DNA from: Synechococcus sp. KORDI-100
GTDB taxonomy: Bacteria > Cyanobacteriota > Cyanobacteriia > PCC-6307 > Cyanobiaceae
DNA length: 64,000 nt
Direction: 5' to 3'
NCBI RefSeq assembly: GCF_000737535.1
Contig: NZ_CP006269.1
Span: 806,001 to 870,000, forward strand
Of the stretch, positions 23,988-31,106 are shown in pieces. The position numbers were made by a program, and so were the translations under genes. The notes below the pieces were generated by a model that made no database searches, was not told the origin of the DNA, and saw only the letters and a list, made by a program, of their open reading frames with translations. Position 1 is the stretch's first letter. Each line of letters opens with the position of its first letter.

Positions 23988-24320
23988 CTAAGGAACAGGT
24001 TTAATTGGGCAATTCGGATAGTCTAATAGCACAATCTTAACCCCTTCATTCCACATAACTTTTTCAAATTCTTCTTCTGGCGCTTTTCTACTTCTAATTT
24101 CTCTTTCAGCAAATACCTTTGGTGTTATTTCACCCGTATCCCTTAGGTCACAAAGGAGTGTGTACCCACTAAGCGCAGAATAGAAGAACCCACTTCCAAA
24201 GCAAGCTTCCATTGCTGCTTTAGAGGTACCACAGGGTTTCGTTATCTCCTCAGGCGTCTTAGAAGCCTGAACTGGTGCTGTTGAAAGAAAGAGTGCACCG
24301 ATGAGTGGAATGAGTTTCAT
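23988..24320 (-). CDS. Hypothetical exported 110-residue protein
   Basis: A signal peptide, MKLIPLIGALFLSTAPVQAS, is followed by four Cys (KPCG, EACFG, LLCDL, PNCP), which could form two disulfides. The mature protein is small, alpha-rich and probably periplasmic. No family recognised. It lies in the same direction as the next exported protein (24389-24817), 68 bp away, and both could share a promoter. Confidence 0.68.
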   Translation of the reverse strand: MKLIPLIGALFLSTAPVQASKTPEEITKPCGTSKAAMEACFGSGFFYSALSGYTLLCDLRDTGEITPKVFAEREIRSRKAPEEEFEKVMWNEGVKIVLLDYPNCPIKPVP

Positions 24321-24388
24321 AGGGTTTTATGTTGGGTAGATTCAAAGAACTGGGACATAGCGGGTCTTTTGTTTAAGGCTCATGACTG

Positions 24389-24817
24389 CTACATCTCTAT
24401 GCCCTTGTAGATAGCAGCGTCTGGATAGAGAGATTTGTGTGTGGCACAGAAGTCAGCTGCGAATTGATTCACTTGTTTAGCAAACTCACTAGAGTCTTTA
24501 AGAAGCTGTTCTTGGGTACTCTCAGGCACAATCCACCCACCGATAGACTCTACAGTCTTGCAATCAAGAATACTAAGAGAGGGCATACGCAGATCCCATC
24601 TAATATCACTACCTGAATAGATAAAAGCGACTGCAAATTCAGACCCTTTTCCCAGAAACTTGTAAGAGGCAAATTGTTTTTTATCATCCCAATGGAATGC
24701 ACCTCGATGCCAAGTTTGAGTTACATCTTGTTTCGATAATTGTGCATTCACAGGAACGTCAAGGGCTGAAAGAAGTAATGCACCGATGAGTAGAGCAGTT
24801 CTAAGTATTGACCTCAT
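24389..24817 (-). CDS. Hypothetical exported 142-residue protein
   Basis: A signal peptide, MRSILRTALLIGALLLSALD then VPVNA, precedes a beta-rich mature domain (KQFASYKFLGKGSEFAVAFI) with two Cys (ILDCKT and DFCATH) and a helical C-terminus. Probably periplasmic. It is upstream of the 110-residue exported protein on the same strand. Neither matches a family I know. Confidence 0.68.
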   Translation of the reverse strand: MRSILRTALLIGALLLSALDVPVNAQLSKQDVTQTWHRGAFHWDDKKQFASYKFLGKGSEFAVAFIYSGSDIRWDLRMPSLSILDCKTVESIGGWIVPESTQEQLLKDSSEFAKQVNQFAADFCATHKSLYPDAAIYKGIEM

Positions 24818-24962
24818 AAAAATGACGTAATTTTGTGAAGCCTATTATCGAGTGTGCTTGGGCGTAGAACAATTCTATAGCAGGGTTTCTGTATTTGCAG
24901 ATCAGATACAGACAGGGCTGGCTAATCAGAGCTAGAGATGAAACATCCATGCAGCCCTCAGG

Positions 24963-25547
24963 ATGCCTCGCGTCACAACTGCACTTGCTGCTGCCTTAGC
25001 GCTGTTCTTGCCGATAGGACGTCCGTTGCTGGTTGGGCTGACACCTGCTGTTGGAATTAGTACAGGGTTGCTGTCAACTCAGATAGCCTATGCACAAAGT
25101 GCTGGCGCTTTTTTCGATTCAGGTGTCGCAAAATCGGACCGTGGAGATTTGCAAGGTGCCATTTCTGATTACACAAAAGCAATTGAGTACGACCCGAATT
25201 ATGCTCTGTTCTATAACAATCGTGGAGCTGCCAGGGAGAGATGAAAGGATTATCAAGGAGCTATTACTGATTATGCAAAGGCAATTGAAATCGATCCTGG
25301 TGACGCTTATGCTTACAGCAACCGTGGCAGTCCCAAGTATGAATTAAAAGATCTGCAAGGAGCTATTGTTGATTATACAAAAGCAATTGAACTCCAATCC
25401 GAATCTTTTATTGCCTCTCAGTCTTACACCAACCGCGGCATTGTATTAGAAGAATTAGGTAATCTGAAAGACGCCTGCAGGGATTGGTGAAAAGCAGCAG
25501 AGCTTGGGGATACGGACGCTGCTAGATGGGTAAGAGATCAGTGCTGA
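24963..25547 (+). pseudogene. Exported TPR-repeat protein broken by two TGA codons
   Basis: A signal sequence ending STQIAYAQ is followed by TPR units: GAFFDSGVAKSDRGDLQGAI, SDYTKAIEYDPNYALFYNNR, then GAARER and TGA at 25242. The frame continues with KDYQGAITDYAKAIEIDPGD and two more units to DACRDW, TGA at 25488, then KAAELGDTDAARWVRDQC and a true TGA at 25545. The final KAAELGD unit is the usual ending of cyanobacterial TPR proteins. CGA-to-TGA would explain the second stop. Repeat copy E follows as a terminator. Confidence 0.8.
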
Positions 25548-25583
25548 CATCTGACGCTGTCTGATTTCGACTCTTTCAAGGCA

Positions 25584-25665
25584 TTCCCCGTCAGCAATGG
25601 CGGGGTTTTTGATTGCCTGAGCAGAGCGGATAACACTCATGGCATTCACATCTGATTCATGCCCA
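25584..25665 (+). repeat. Dispersed terminator-tail element, full copy E
   Basis: CCCCGTCAGCAATGGCGGGG and a T5 run, then the tail TTGCCTGAGCAGAGCGGATA, ACACTCATGGCATTCACATC and TGATTCATGCCC. It lies 37 bp after the TPR locus. Confidence 0.75.
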
Positions 25666-25708
25666 CGAAACCCTCCCCTAGCTGCTCATGCTCGCTACTC
25701 GCTGAATC

Positions 25709-25816
25709 ATGTTGGAGCGTGAGCTGATCAAGTCACCGGAGATGGTCGAGCTGCATCTTCGTCCTGCAAAGGGTCATGCCGCGACACATGCGCTGCGATG
25801 GATGCAATCCGTGTAG
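25709..25816 (+). CDS. Possible 35-residue protein or remnant
   Basis: MLERELIKSPEMVELHLRPA then KGHAATHALRWMQSV. The composition is protein-like, but the frame is short, has no ribosome site and borders repeat copy E. It could be a fragment. Confidence 0.33.
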   Translation: MLERELIKSPEMVELHLRPAKGHAATHALRWMQSV

Positions 25817-25907
25817 GGAAAACAGTCCTGGCGTTCAGAGAGGAACAAGGCTGATTTGGGCCATCGGCTTGGCTGTTGCCAACCTGTTGGTGAGTTTTCT
25901 GAGCGAC

Positions 25908-26309
25908 GTGACATCAATCAGCAGCAGCTACAGCGGGCAACTGCGCTGTAGCTCGGTTCACTCCCCGTCAGGTTCAGTCCTGGAAACAGATGCCCCAACC
26001 GATAACCAAGGGAAGGGTGAGCGCTTTTCACCCACCGACCTTGTTGCGACAGCACTCAACACCTGCATCCTGACGATCATGGGGATCGTTGCTGAAAGCC
26101 ATGGCTGGGATCTCAAGGGATGCGTAGCCCGGGTCGAGAAGGTCATGACCTCAAAGGCCCCCCGCAGGATCGCCCTGCTCGAGGTTTGGATTGAGCTGCC
26201 CCCTCACATCGATTCCAAGGCACGAAGAATTCTGGAGAAAGCTGCTGAAAACTGCCCGGTCAAAATGAGTCTTGATGGGGCGGTACCGATGAGGTTCCAC
26301 TGGAGTTGA
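25908..26309 (+). CDS. OsmC/Ohr-family protein
   Basis: 133 residues from the GTG at 25908; the frame runs upstream to 25776, but family members start near the YSGQLRC strand. The two redox Cys are present: Cys53 in ATALNTCILTIMG and Cys116 in AENCPVKMSL, as in organic hydroperoxide reductases. RFSPTDLVATAL is the usual FSP-x-DLV helix start. The OsmC branch reduces organic peroxides or handles osmotic stress. Its tail overlaps a minus-strand frame by 106 bp. Confidence 0.82.
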   Translation: MTSISSSYSGQLRCSSVHSPSGSVLETDAPTDNQGKGERFSPTDLVATALNTCILTIMGIVAESHGWDLKGCVARVEKVMTSKAPRRIALLEVWIELPPHIDSKARRILEKAAENCPVKMSLDGAVPMRFHWS

Positions 26310-26461
26310 AACCAGGCTGCATCGAACGGCTGTTCGTCTGAATACTGGAAGCCCTCGGTGATCTGGTCGGTGATGTCGCTGAGAAAATCGTGCAGAGCTT
26401 CTGTCTCGTTCATGAGGATGCCGTCGACGTCGCCCGCTTGGAAGAGATCAAATGAAAGCAT
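26204..26461 (-). CDS. Possible 85-residue acidic protein, antisense to the OsmC 3' end
   Basis: The N-terminal half, MLSFDLFQAGDVDGILMNET then EALHDFLSDITDQITEGFQY, looks like a real acidic helical protein. The C-terminal third runs antisense to OsmC and may be chance. No ribosome site or family is evident. Confidence 0.35.
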   Translation of the reverse strand: MLSFDLFQAGDVDGILMNETEALHDFLSDITDQITEGFQYSDEQPFDAAWFQLQWNLIGTAPSRLILTGQFSAAFSRILRALESM

Positions 26462-26740
26462 CCATCACTTGTTGCCCTTGCCCTGCTGGCTGCCTGGTCA
26501 CAGAAGCCTGACGCGAAGAATCTTGTCTGGCCTTCTGATGAAGAGGTGTTTGGCATTGAACCTGGCGGCACCATCAGAGCCACCGGGATGAAACAGCTGA
26601 TGGACAAATGCAGAGCGCTTCAGTCAGGCGAGCTGCCATCAGATCCTGAGGAGGACAAGTCCTGCGTCGAGCTGCACACGTTGTTGATGGACGTCATGGA
26701 AGACAGAGCGAGCGCTGGCAATGACGCTGGAGGTCCCTGA
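26452..26740 (+). pseudogene. Small exported protein with a frameshift in the signal peptide
   Basis: ATG AAA at 26452 is followed, after one extra base, by HPSLVALALLAAWSQ, a signal peptide core. The body then reads NLVWPSDEEVFGIEPGGTIR and ATGMKQLMDKCRALQSGELP, to TGA at 26738. Without the extra G the protein is about 95 residues with a normal start. Using GTG 26546 instead would lose the signal. No family recognised. Confidence 0.45.
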
Positions 26741-26938
26741 TCAACAATTCGGCTTTTCCTCTCTGGTGGGGCAGACACCCACAGACACCCTTCACATCAG
26801 CAACACGTCATCGTCAGCAACACTTCACCATCAGCAACTGACCGAAACAAGACACACGAACAAATCGTTTGAGTTCAACAAAGAGAACAATTGTTGTATC
26901 TCGCGTGAAACTATCCTGCCATGACCTGGGAAGTGGCT

Positions 26939-27148
26939 TTACTTAGAAAAAGGATCGACTACAAGATCAGAGCCATCCTCAATATGCAGATGTTTCACCA
27001 TGTAGTGTGTGGCACAGGTCATGTCATTGAGATCGCATTCAGAGATGTAAACGAAGTAATCTTCCAGTGCATCCCATCGTTCAGTAATCGATTCATACCG
27101 CCCTTCGTTGCTGATTGCGTACATCAGATTCAAGCGAGTGAGAAGCAT
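26939..27148 (-). CDS. Hypothetical 69-residue acidic protein
   Basis: MLLTRLNLMYAISNEGRYES, then ITERWDALEDYFVYISECDL and DMTCATHYMVKHLHIEDG. A His/Cys-rich, mixed alpha-beta composition makes a real gene likely. It is isolated in an AT-rich stretch. No domain named. Confidence 0.46.
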   Translation of the reverse strand: MLLTRLNLMYAISNEGRYESITERWDALEDYFVYISECDLNDMTCATHYMVKHLHIEDGSDLVVDPFSK

Positions 27149-27354
27149 TTAGCTCTTAAAAATAAATTTGTCAATTAATATGTGTCGAGAGATAAACTAC
27201 CTAGGTTTAAATTCCCTAGAAGAAACACTAAGTCAAAATCGTAAGTAATTGTCATTCTCATTGAAGCGTCTTCTCGCTGCTGCCTGTGTGCGCAAGAGTG
27301 CTGGACAAGTTGGTTTTTATTTAACAGTTCGGACGGGTGTAGAGGGGATGAGGC

Positions 27355-27459
27355 ATGTCTGAAATTTTTGTATCATTTTTAAGGACCTGCAGGGCATTTG
27401 CACAGGCCCCAAGTGATGTCTGGCGAGACAATTTATTTCGGATGTTTAGGTGGCCATAG
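27355..27459 (+). CDS. Possible 34-residue protein
   Basis: MSEIFVSFLRTCRAFAQAPS then DVWRDNLFRMFRWP. Amphipathic and aromatic. GAGG lies immediately before the start, closer than ideal. No family known. Confidence 0.35.
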   Translation: MSEIFVSFLRTCRAFAQAPSDVWRDNLFRMFRWP

Positions 27460-27688
27460 CAAGTTGTGCCCCGAATACCATGATTGCTGTTGTTTAAGCT
27501 GACGAATGTTTATTGTCAATTAAAATAGATTGCTGATTGAAGGCTGGGGATTGAAGGTGAATGGCTTAAAAGAAGGCTCAGATTGAACATCAAAAGACAT
27601 TCGGCAGTCATAAAGAGACAATGTTGATGTTGTCTAATTATGTGAGATTGCAGCAGTTTTAAGCAGGTGGTGCATACTGGTTGCTCTT

Positions 27689-27802
27689 GTGCAGCGGTGT
27701 TCTTCTCCTGCAAAGATTCGGGAGGCGCTGCAACATGCCATGGAAGACTCTTGCGCGCTCCGGACGCAGGAAAAATATTGCCAGCATTGCTTGAGCAGCT
27801 GA
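27689..27802 (+). CDS. Possible 37-residue Cys-containing protein
   Basis: A GTG start gives QRCSSPAKIREALQHAMEDS then CALRTQEKYCQHCLSS. A competing frame in the same DNA (27667-27900) is also open. I cannot decide which, if either, is used. Confidence 0.28.
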   Translation: MQRCSSPAKIREALQHAMEDSCALRTQEKYCQHCLSS

Positions 27803-27849
27803 AACGTTGGGGTAAATCAGAAACGATGCCGGTGAAGTCAGGAGATCAA

Positions 27850-28041
27850 TCAGCTCAGTGGGTCATCCCAAGGGAGCGTCAATTCAAACTCCTGAAGTAA
27901 AGCGTCGGCTTCCTCGTCCTTGTCTTCCATCAGAAGCCAGGCCACCCGCTGCCAGATGAACCTGTCCAGCTGTTCGTCGTTTTGAAGCCGAAAAGTCGGG
28001 TTTGGTACCTGCTCAGCATCGCTGGGAAATTGAGCAGGCAA
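27850..28041 (-). CDS. Hypothetical 63-residue acidic protein
   Basis: A TTG start gives PAQFPSDAEQVPNPTFRLQN, then a helix, QRVAWLLMEDKDEEADALLQ, and EFELTLPWDDPLS. The acidic Trp/Leu-rich helix looks natural. No ATG is available. No family recognised. Confidence 0.48.
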   Translation of the reverse strand: MPAQFPSDAEQVPNPTFRLQNDEQLDRFIWQRVAWLLMEDKDEEADALLQEFELTLPWDDPLS

Positions 28042-28094
28042 GACAGCAGTGGCGTCTACTAAATAGTCTTAGCTTTCTCAGGTTGAGAACAGCT

Positions 28095-28122
28095 GTATCA
28101 ACGGACAGCATTCCTCGTTGAT
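28095..28122. repeat. 8-bp inverted repeat
   Basis: TATCAACG and CGTTGATA enclose a 12-base loop. It lies in the spacer near the tRNA and could be an operator or a recombination remnant. Confidence 0.4.
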
Positions 28123-28278
28123 AGGCACTCCTACGGGTGAGGACAGCAGCTCCAACCGACGGTTTCGGCTGTGGTGAACCGTTGCAACGAAACCAAGACG
28201 GGTCGCTCGTTCACCCTTCCCCCAGTGCCCAGCCAGCTTCCTCGGTGCGACAGAACCAAGAGTCCGTCAACCCAAAAC

Positions 28279-28325
28279 AGCGGGGAATCCTCCAGCCCGT
28301 CACGTCCGACCAACTGACCCCCAAA
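28279..28325 (+). repeat. Dispersed element, tail-only copy G next to the tRNA
   Basis: AGCGGGGAATCCTCCAGCCC then GTCACGTCCGACCAACTGAC matches the tail of copy C. The hairpin half is missing. It ends about 10 bp from the 3' end of the tRNA-Arg gene. Confidence 0.5.
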
Positions 28326-28332
28326 ACGTCAA

Positions 28333-28406
28333 CGCCCCCTGATGGATTCGAACCATCGACCGACTGCTTAGAAGGCAGTTGCTCTATCCAGCTGAGCTAA
28401 GGGAGC
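28333..28406 (-). tRNA. tRNA-Arg, anticodon UCU
   Basis: Read on the minus strand: acceptor GCTCCCT pairs with AGGGGGC, the D-arm contains AGCTCAGCTGGATAGAGC, and the anticodon loop CTTCTAA gives UCU for AGA/AGG. The T-arm has GGTTCGAATCC. It is 74 nt without an encoded CCA. It stands where the accessory region meets core genes, the usual position of island attachment sites, but I saw no duplicated tRNA 3' end elsewhere in the window. Confidence 0.97.
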
Positions 28407-28480
28407 ACCGTTCCAGTTTCGCAGCCGCCAGGTTTGACGGCTGGCTTGAGGGCTGGAGCTACTTTTTAATGTAAGAAGCT

Positions 28481-29251
28481 ATGCGGCACCCATCAATGGC
28501 TCCAAGGCGTCTCACAGATCCCGAGAAGCAGGAGCTGGTTGGCCGTTACAAGGCTGGTGAATCGACAGCGGCGCTGGCTGTTGCTTACTCCTGCAGTCCC
28601 AACACGGTGAGTCGGACCGTCAAGGCCTTGCTCCCTGCAGACGCCTACCAGGCACTCAAGGCCAGTCGCCTGAAATCCAAGCCAGCCGTGTCAGAGCCTG
28701 CGGCATGTCTGCAGGACGACGTATCCGCTGATTCGACGTCGGTTCCTGCCTCTAACCTTGACGCGGGAGATGAGGGTGAGGACCCGGGGACCCTCGCCCT
28801 GGATGACGCTGAAGACTTCGGCGATGAACCCGACGAGGATTCAGACGACCACGACAGCTCCAGCTCCGATTTCGAGACGTTTCACGAGCTTGTCCCCCTG
28901 GCAGATGTTGGAAACCTCACCGACAACCGCCGGCTTGAGCCGCTGCCCTTAACGGCTGGTCTGCTCCCCACCTGCGTTTACATGTTGGTGGACAAGGTGG
29001 TGGAACTCGATGCCAAGCCATTGAGCGATTTCCTGGAACTGGGGCCGCTTGATGAAACGGAGCAACAGCGCCAAGGCCTCTGTCTTTACAGCAGTCCCCG
29101 AACGGCAAAACGCCAGTGCGGCCGCAGTCAGCGGGTGATCAAGGTTCCGGATACCAGCGTGTTTGAACGCACCAGTTCCTACCTGCTGGCCAGGGGGATC
29201 ACCCGGCTGGTGATGGAAGGAACCCTGATTGCGATTGATTCAGAGGTTTGA
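28481..29251 (+). CDS. Helix-turn-helix protein of unknown role
   Basis: 256 residues (an ATG at 28496, before APRRLTDPEK, is equally likely). The N-terminal HTH reads LVGRYKAGESTAALAVAYSC then SPNTVSRTVKALL, a Hin/transposase-like DNA-binding domain. A long acidic, Ser-rich linker (roughly 85-135) leads to a C-terminal domain with PLPLTAGLLPTCVYMLVDKV and a closing ITRLVMEGTLIAID. It is probably a DNA-binding regulator common to marine picocyanobacteria. The target is unknown. Confidence 0.75.
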   Translation: MRHPSMAPRRLTDPEKQELVGRYKAGESTAALAVAYSCSPNTVSRTVKALLPADAYQALKASRLKSKPAVSEPAACLQDDVSADSTSVPASNLDAGDEGEDPGTLALDDAEDFGDEPDEDSDDHDSSSSDFETFHELVPLADVGNLTDNRRLEPLPLTAGLLPTCVYMLVDKVVELDAKPLSDFLELGPLDETEQQRQGLCLYSSPRTAKRQCGRSQRVIKVPDTSVFERTSSYLLARGITRLVMEGTLIAIDSEV

Positions 29252-29257
29252 AGCAGC

Positions 29258-29485
29258 TCAGTCGCGTTGATCCGGAAGCAGGACCGCTGCCGTTGTTCCG
29301 CCGCTGATCACCCCGAGGACAAACGACACTCCCACAAGAAATCCGCTCGGCAGTGGAACGGACCGCGAGGCCCCGACCTGGATGCTGTGGCGGTCGCTGA
29401 GGTTCTGTGCACCCAGACAAAGCAGCAGGAGAAACAGCAGTCCTCCCCCGAAGCTCAGCATCAGCAGGCGCAGGCGAAGAAGCAT
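29258..29485 (-). CDS. Two-helix small membrane protein (LapA/DUF1049-like layout)
   Basis: 75 residues: MLLRLRLLMLSFGGGLLFLL leads the first helix, a polar loop NLSDRHSIQV follows, then LPSGFLVGVSFVLGVISGGT as the second helix. The helix-loop-helix size and the PLPSGFLVG turn resemble DUF1049/LapA proteins. It starts 20 bp after the rsmI stop on the same strand. Confidence 0.65.
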   Translation of the reverse strand: MLLRLRLLMLSFGGGLLFLLLLCLGAQNLSDRHSIQVGASRSVPLPSGFLVGVSFVLGVISGGTTAAVLLPDQRD

Positions 29486-29504
29486 TCAGGAGCCAGCAGT
29501 GGGA

Positions 29505-30362
29505 TCAGTGTGGCGTGCGCCGATGCAGAAGGGCGTACAGCTCGCGGCGGGAGGTGCCGGTCTCTTCCGCCAATTGTCGTGCAGCAACGCTGGCGCTGGC
29601 TCCGGCTTCGATGTGTTCTTCAAGCCGACGCAGCAGTTCCGCTTCGCTGGGCTGAATGATGGCCTGTGACGGAGCTCCCCCGAGAACAAGAGTGCATTCC
29701 CCCTGGGGCGCGTGCTCACGAAAGTGCCTCCTTGCGGCACCCACCGTTGGGCCGATGTGCTGCTCGTATCGCTTGGTTAGTTCTCTGGCGACCAGTAGGG
29801 GCCGGTCCTCGCCGCACTGGGATGCAATGGCATCCAGGAGGGCCAGCAGGCGGTGTGGCGCTTCATAGATCACGGTGGTGCGGGTTTCCTTGGCGATCTC
29901 TGCAAGCCTTTGCTGACGCTCCCGCCCCTTTGTCGGCAGAAAACCCTCAAAGCAAAACCGTCCGCTGGGGAGACCGCTGCTGACCAGAGCTGTTGTGGCC
30001 GCACAAGGACCCGGGATGCAGATCACCTCGTGGCCCTCGGCGCGTGCTGCTGTCACCAGTGCTTCGCCGGGATCACTGATCCCAGGCAATCCGGCATCAC
30101 TGATCAGAGCAAGGCTGAGCGGTTGTTTCAGAAGCTCGACCAGCTGCGGCAGTCGGCTTCGGGTGTTGTGCTGGTGGAAACTGAGCTTTCGCCCCTTGGC
30201 CCCCAGGCTGCCAAGCAGTTGACCGCTATGGCGTGTGTCCTCGCAGGCGATCACGTCAACCTGGCGGAGCAGTTCTCTGGCTCTTGGAGAGAGATCGCCG
30301 AGATTGCCAATCGGAGTCCCGACCAAGTACAGCGTTCCAGGTGCTGGCTCCGGCCGCTGCAT
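29505..30362 (-). CDS. rsmI: 16S rRNA (cytidine1402-2'-O)-methyltransferase
   Basis: 285 residues, the usual length. Motifs in order: GTLYLVGTPIGNLGDLSPRA, CEDTRHSGQLL, LALISDAGLPGISDPGEALV, then IPGPCAATTALVSSGLPSGR and FCFEGFLPTKGRER. This SAM-dependent tetrapyrrole-methylase-type fold methylates C1402 of 16S rRNA in the decoding centre. It is followed by a small membrane gene and is divergent from the 54-residue gene at 30491. Confidence 0.95.
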   Translation of the reverse strand: MQRPEPAPGTLYLVGTPIGNLGDLSPRARELLRQVDVIACEDTRHSGQLLGSLGAKGRKLSFHQHNTRSRLPQLVELLKQPLSLALISDAGLPGISDPGEALVTAARAEGHEVICIPGPCAATTALVSSGLPSGRFCFEGFLPTKGRERQQRLAEIAKETRTTVIYEAPHRLLALLDAIASQCGEDRPLLVARELTKRYEQHIGPTVGAARRHFREHAPQGECTLVLGGAPSQAIIQPSEAELLRRLEEHIEAGASASVAARQLAEETGTSRRELYALLHRRTPH

Positions 30363-30490
30363 TGTCCCGGTCCCAATGGCTGGACTTTAGGTCCCGCAAG
30401 GGATCTGGCCAATCGTTTGCAAACCGGCATCAAAGGCCACCGACGCCCTTGCAAAGATTCGTTACGGTTTGATCAATTGGTGATCATTCC

Positions 30491-30655
30491 GTGGAAATCG
30501 CTCTCCATCAGCAGTTCGAGAAGCAGCGTCTTCAGGGTGTGATTGATCAGACCGGCGATTTGCAGGAGCTTAAGGATCTGGCCAAGCAACTTGTCGAACT
30601 CTATTTCAAGCAAAAGGCAGCGACGGCCTGGGCTGTGGAGCAGGCCACCTCCTGA
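30491..30655 (+). CDS. Hypothetical 54-residue helical protein
   Basis: A GTG start gives EIALHQQFEKQRLQGVIDQT, then LQELKDLAKQLVELYFKQKA and ATAWAVEQATS. It is helical, amphipathic and clearly protein-like. It sits divergent from rsmI in what looks like conserved core context. Function unknown. Confidence 0.65.
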   Translation: MEIALHQQFEKQRLQGVIDQTGDLQELKDLAKQLVELYFKQKAATAWAVEQATS

Positions 30656-30753
30656 TTGCAGGGTGCCTGCCTCCTGACAGGCAACGTTGAATGGTGTGAA
30701 CGGTCACGTTGACCTGGCCAAAGCTCTCTATGACTGGTCAAAGCGGTTGGCCC

Positions 30754-31047
30754 ATGCTCACCACAGCGACACGCCTCAGGATTCAGGACATCCTTCGACG
30801 TGTGGCCCAAGGTCAATCCGTCAGTCTTCAGGATCGGATCTACGTCAACAAATTCGCTGAGCACGACCGCACGGTGAACAGCTGGGTCAATCGAGCTCGA
30901 CGGATGCAGTTGCAACAGGCGCCCTCAAAGGGTCTCGATGGTTTCCTCGACGACCTTGATCTTGGCTCGGAGGAGGAGGGAGATCAGTACCGCGGCGACC
31001 TTGGAGACTGGTTCGGTAACGCGTCACCCTGGCTGCGCCGGGATTGA
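30754..31047 (+). CDS. Conserved hypothetical protein
   Basis: 97 residues from the ATG at 30754; an earlier start at 30709 adds 15 without character. The text reads MLTTATRLRIQDILRRVAQG, then QSVSLQDRIYVNKFAEHDRT and VNSWVNRARR, with an acidic tail DLDLGSEEEG ending SPWLRRD. Soluble, helical then acidic. It precedes cysQ by 59 bp on the same strand and may share its transcript. Confidence 0.68.
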   Translation: MLTTATRLRIQDILRRVAQGQSVSLQDRIYVNKFAEHDRTVNSWVNRARRMQLQQAPSKGLDGFLDDLDLGSEEEGDQYRGDLGDWFGNASPWLRRD

Positions 31048-31106
31048 ACTTCGAAGGATTCCGGTCGCTGCATTGCATCACAATGTCAGCGCCTTAGACC
31101 TCGATC

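Noticed and set aside
12314-25547. UGA/UAG recoding as selenocysteine, pyrrolysine or Trp
   Set aside because: No SECIS-like element was visible, the interrupted positions do not call for Trp or Cys, and both TGA and TAG occur. Ordinary pseudogenes are simpler.
27667-27900. 77-codon plus-strand frame
   Set aside because: Two frames compete in the same DNA and the 3' half runs antisense to the 63-residue minus-strand gene; neither has a family match.
28137-28400. 87-codon frame crossing the tRNA gene
   Set aside because: It reads through the tRNA-Arg on the opposite strand; the tRNA is certain and the frame has no protein character.
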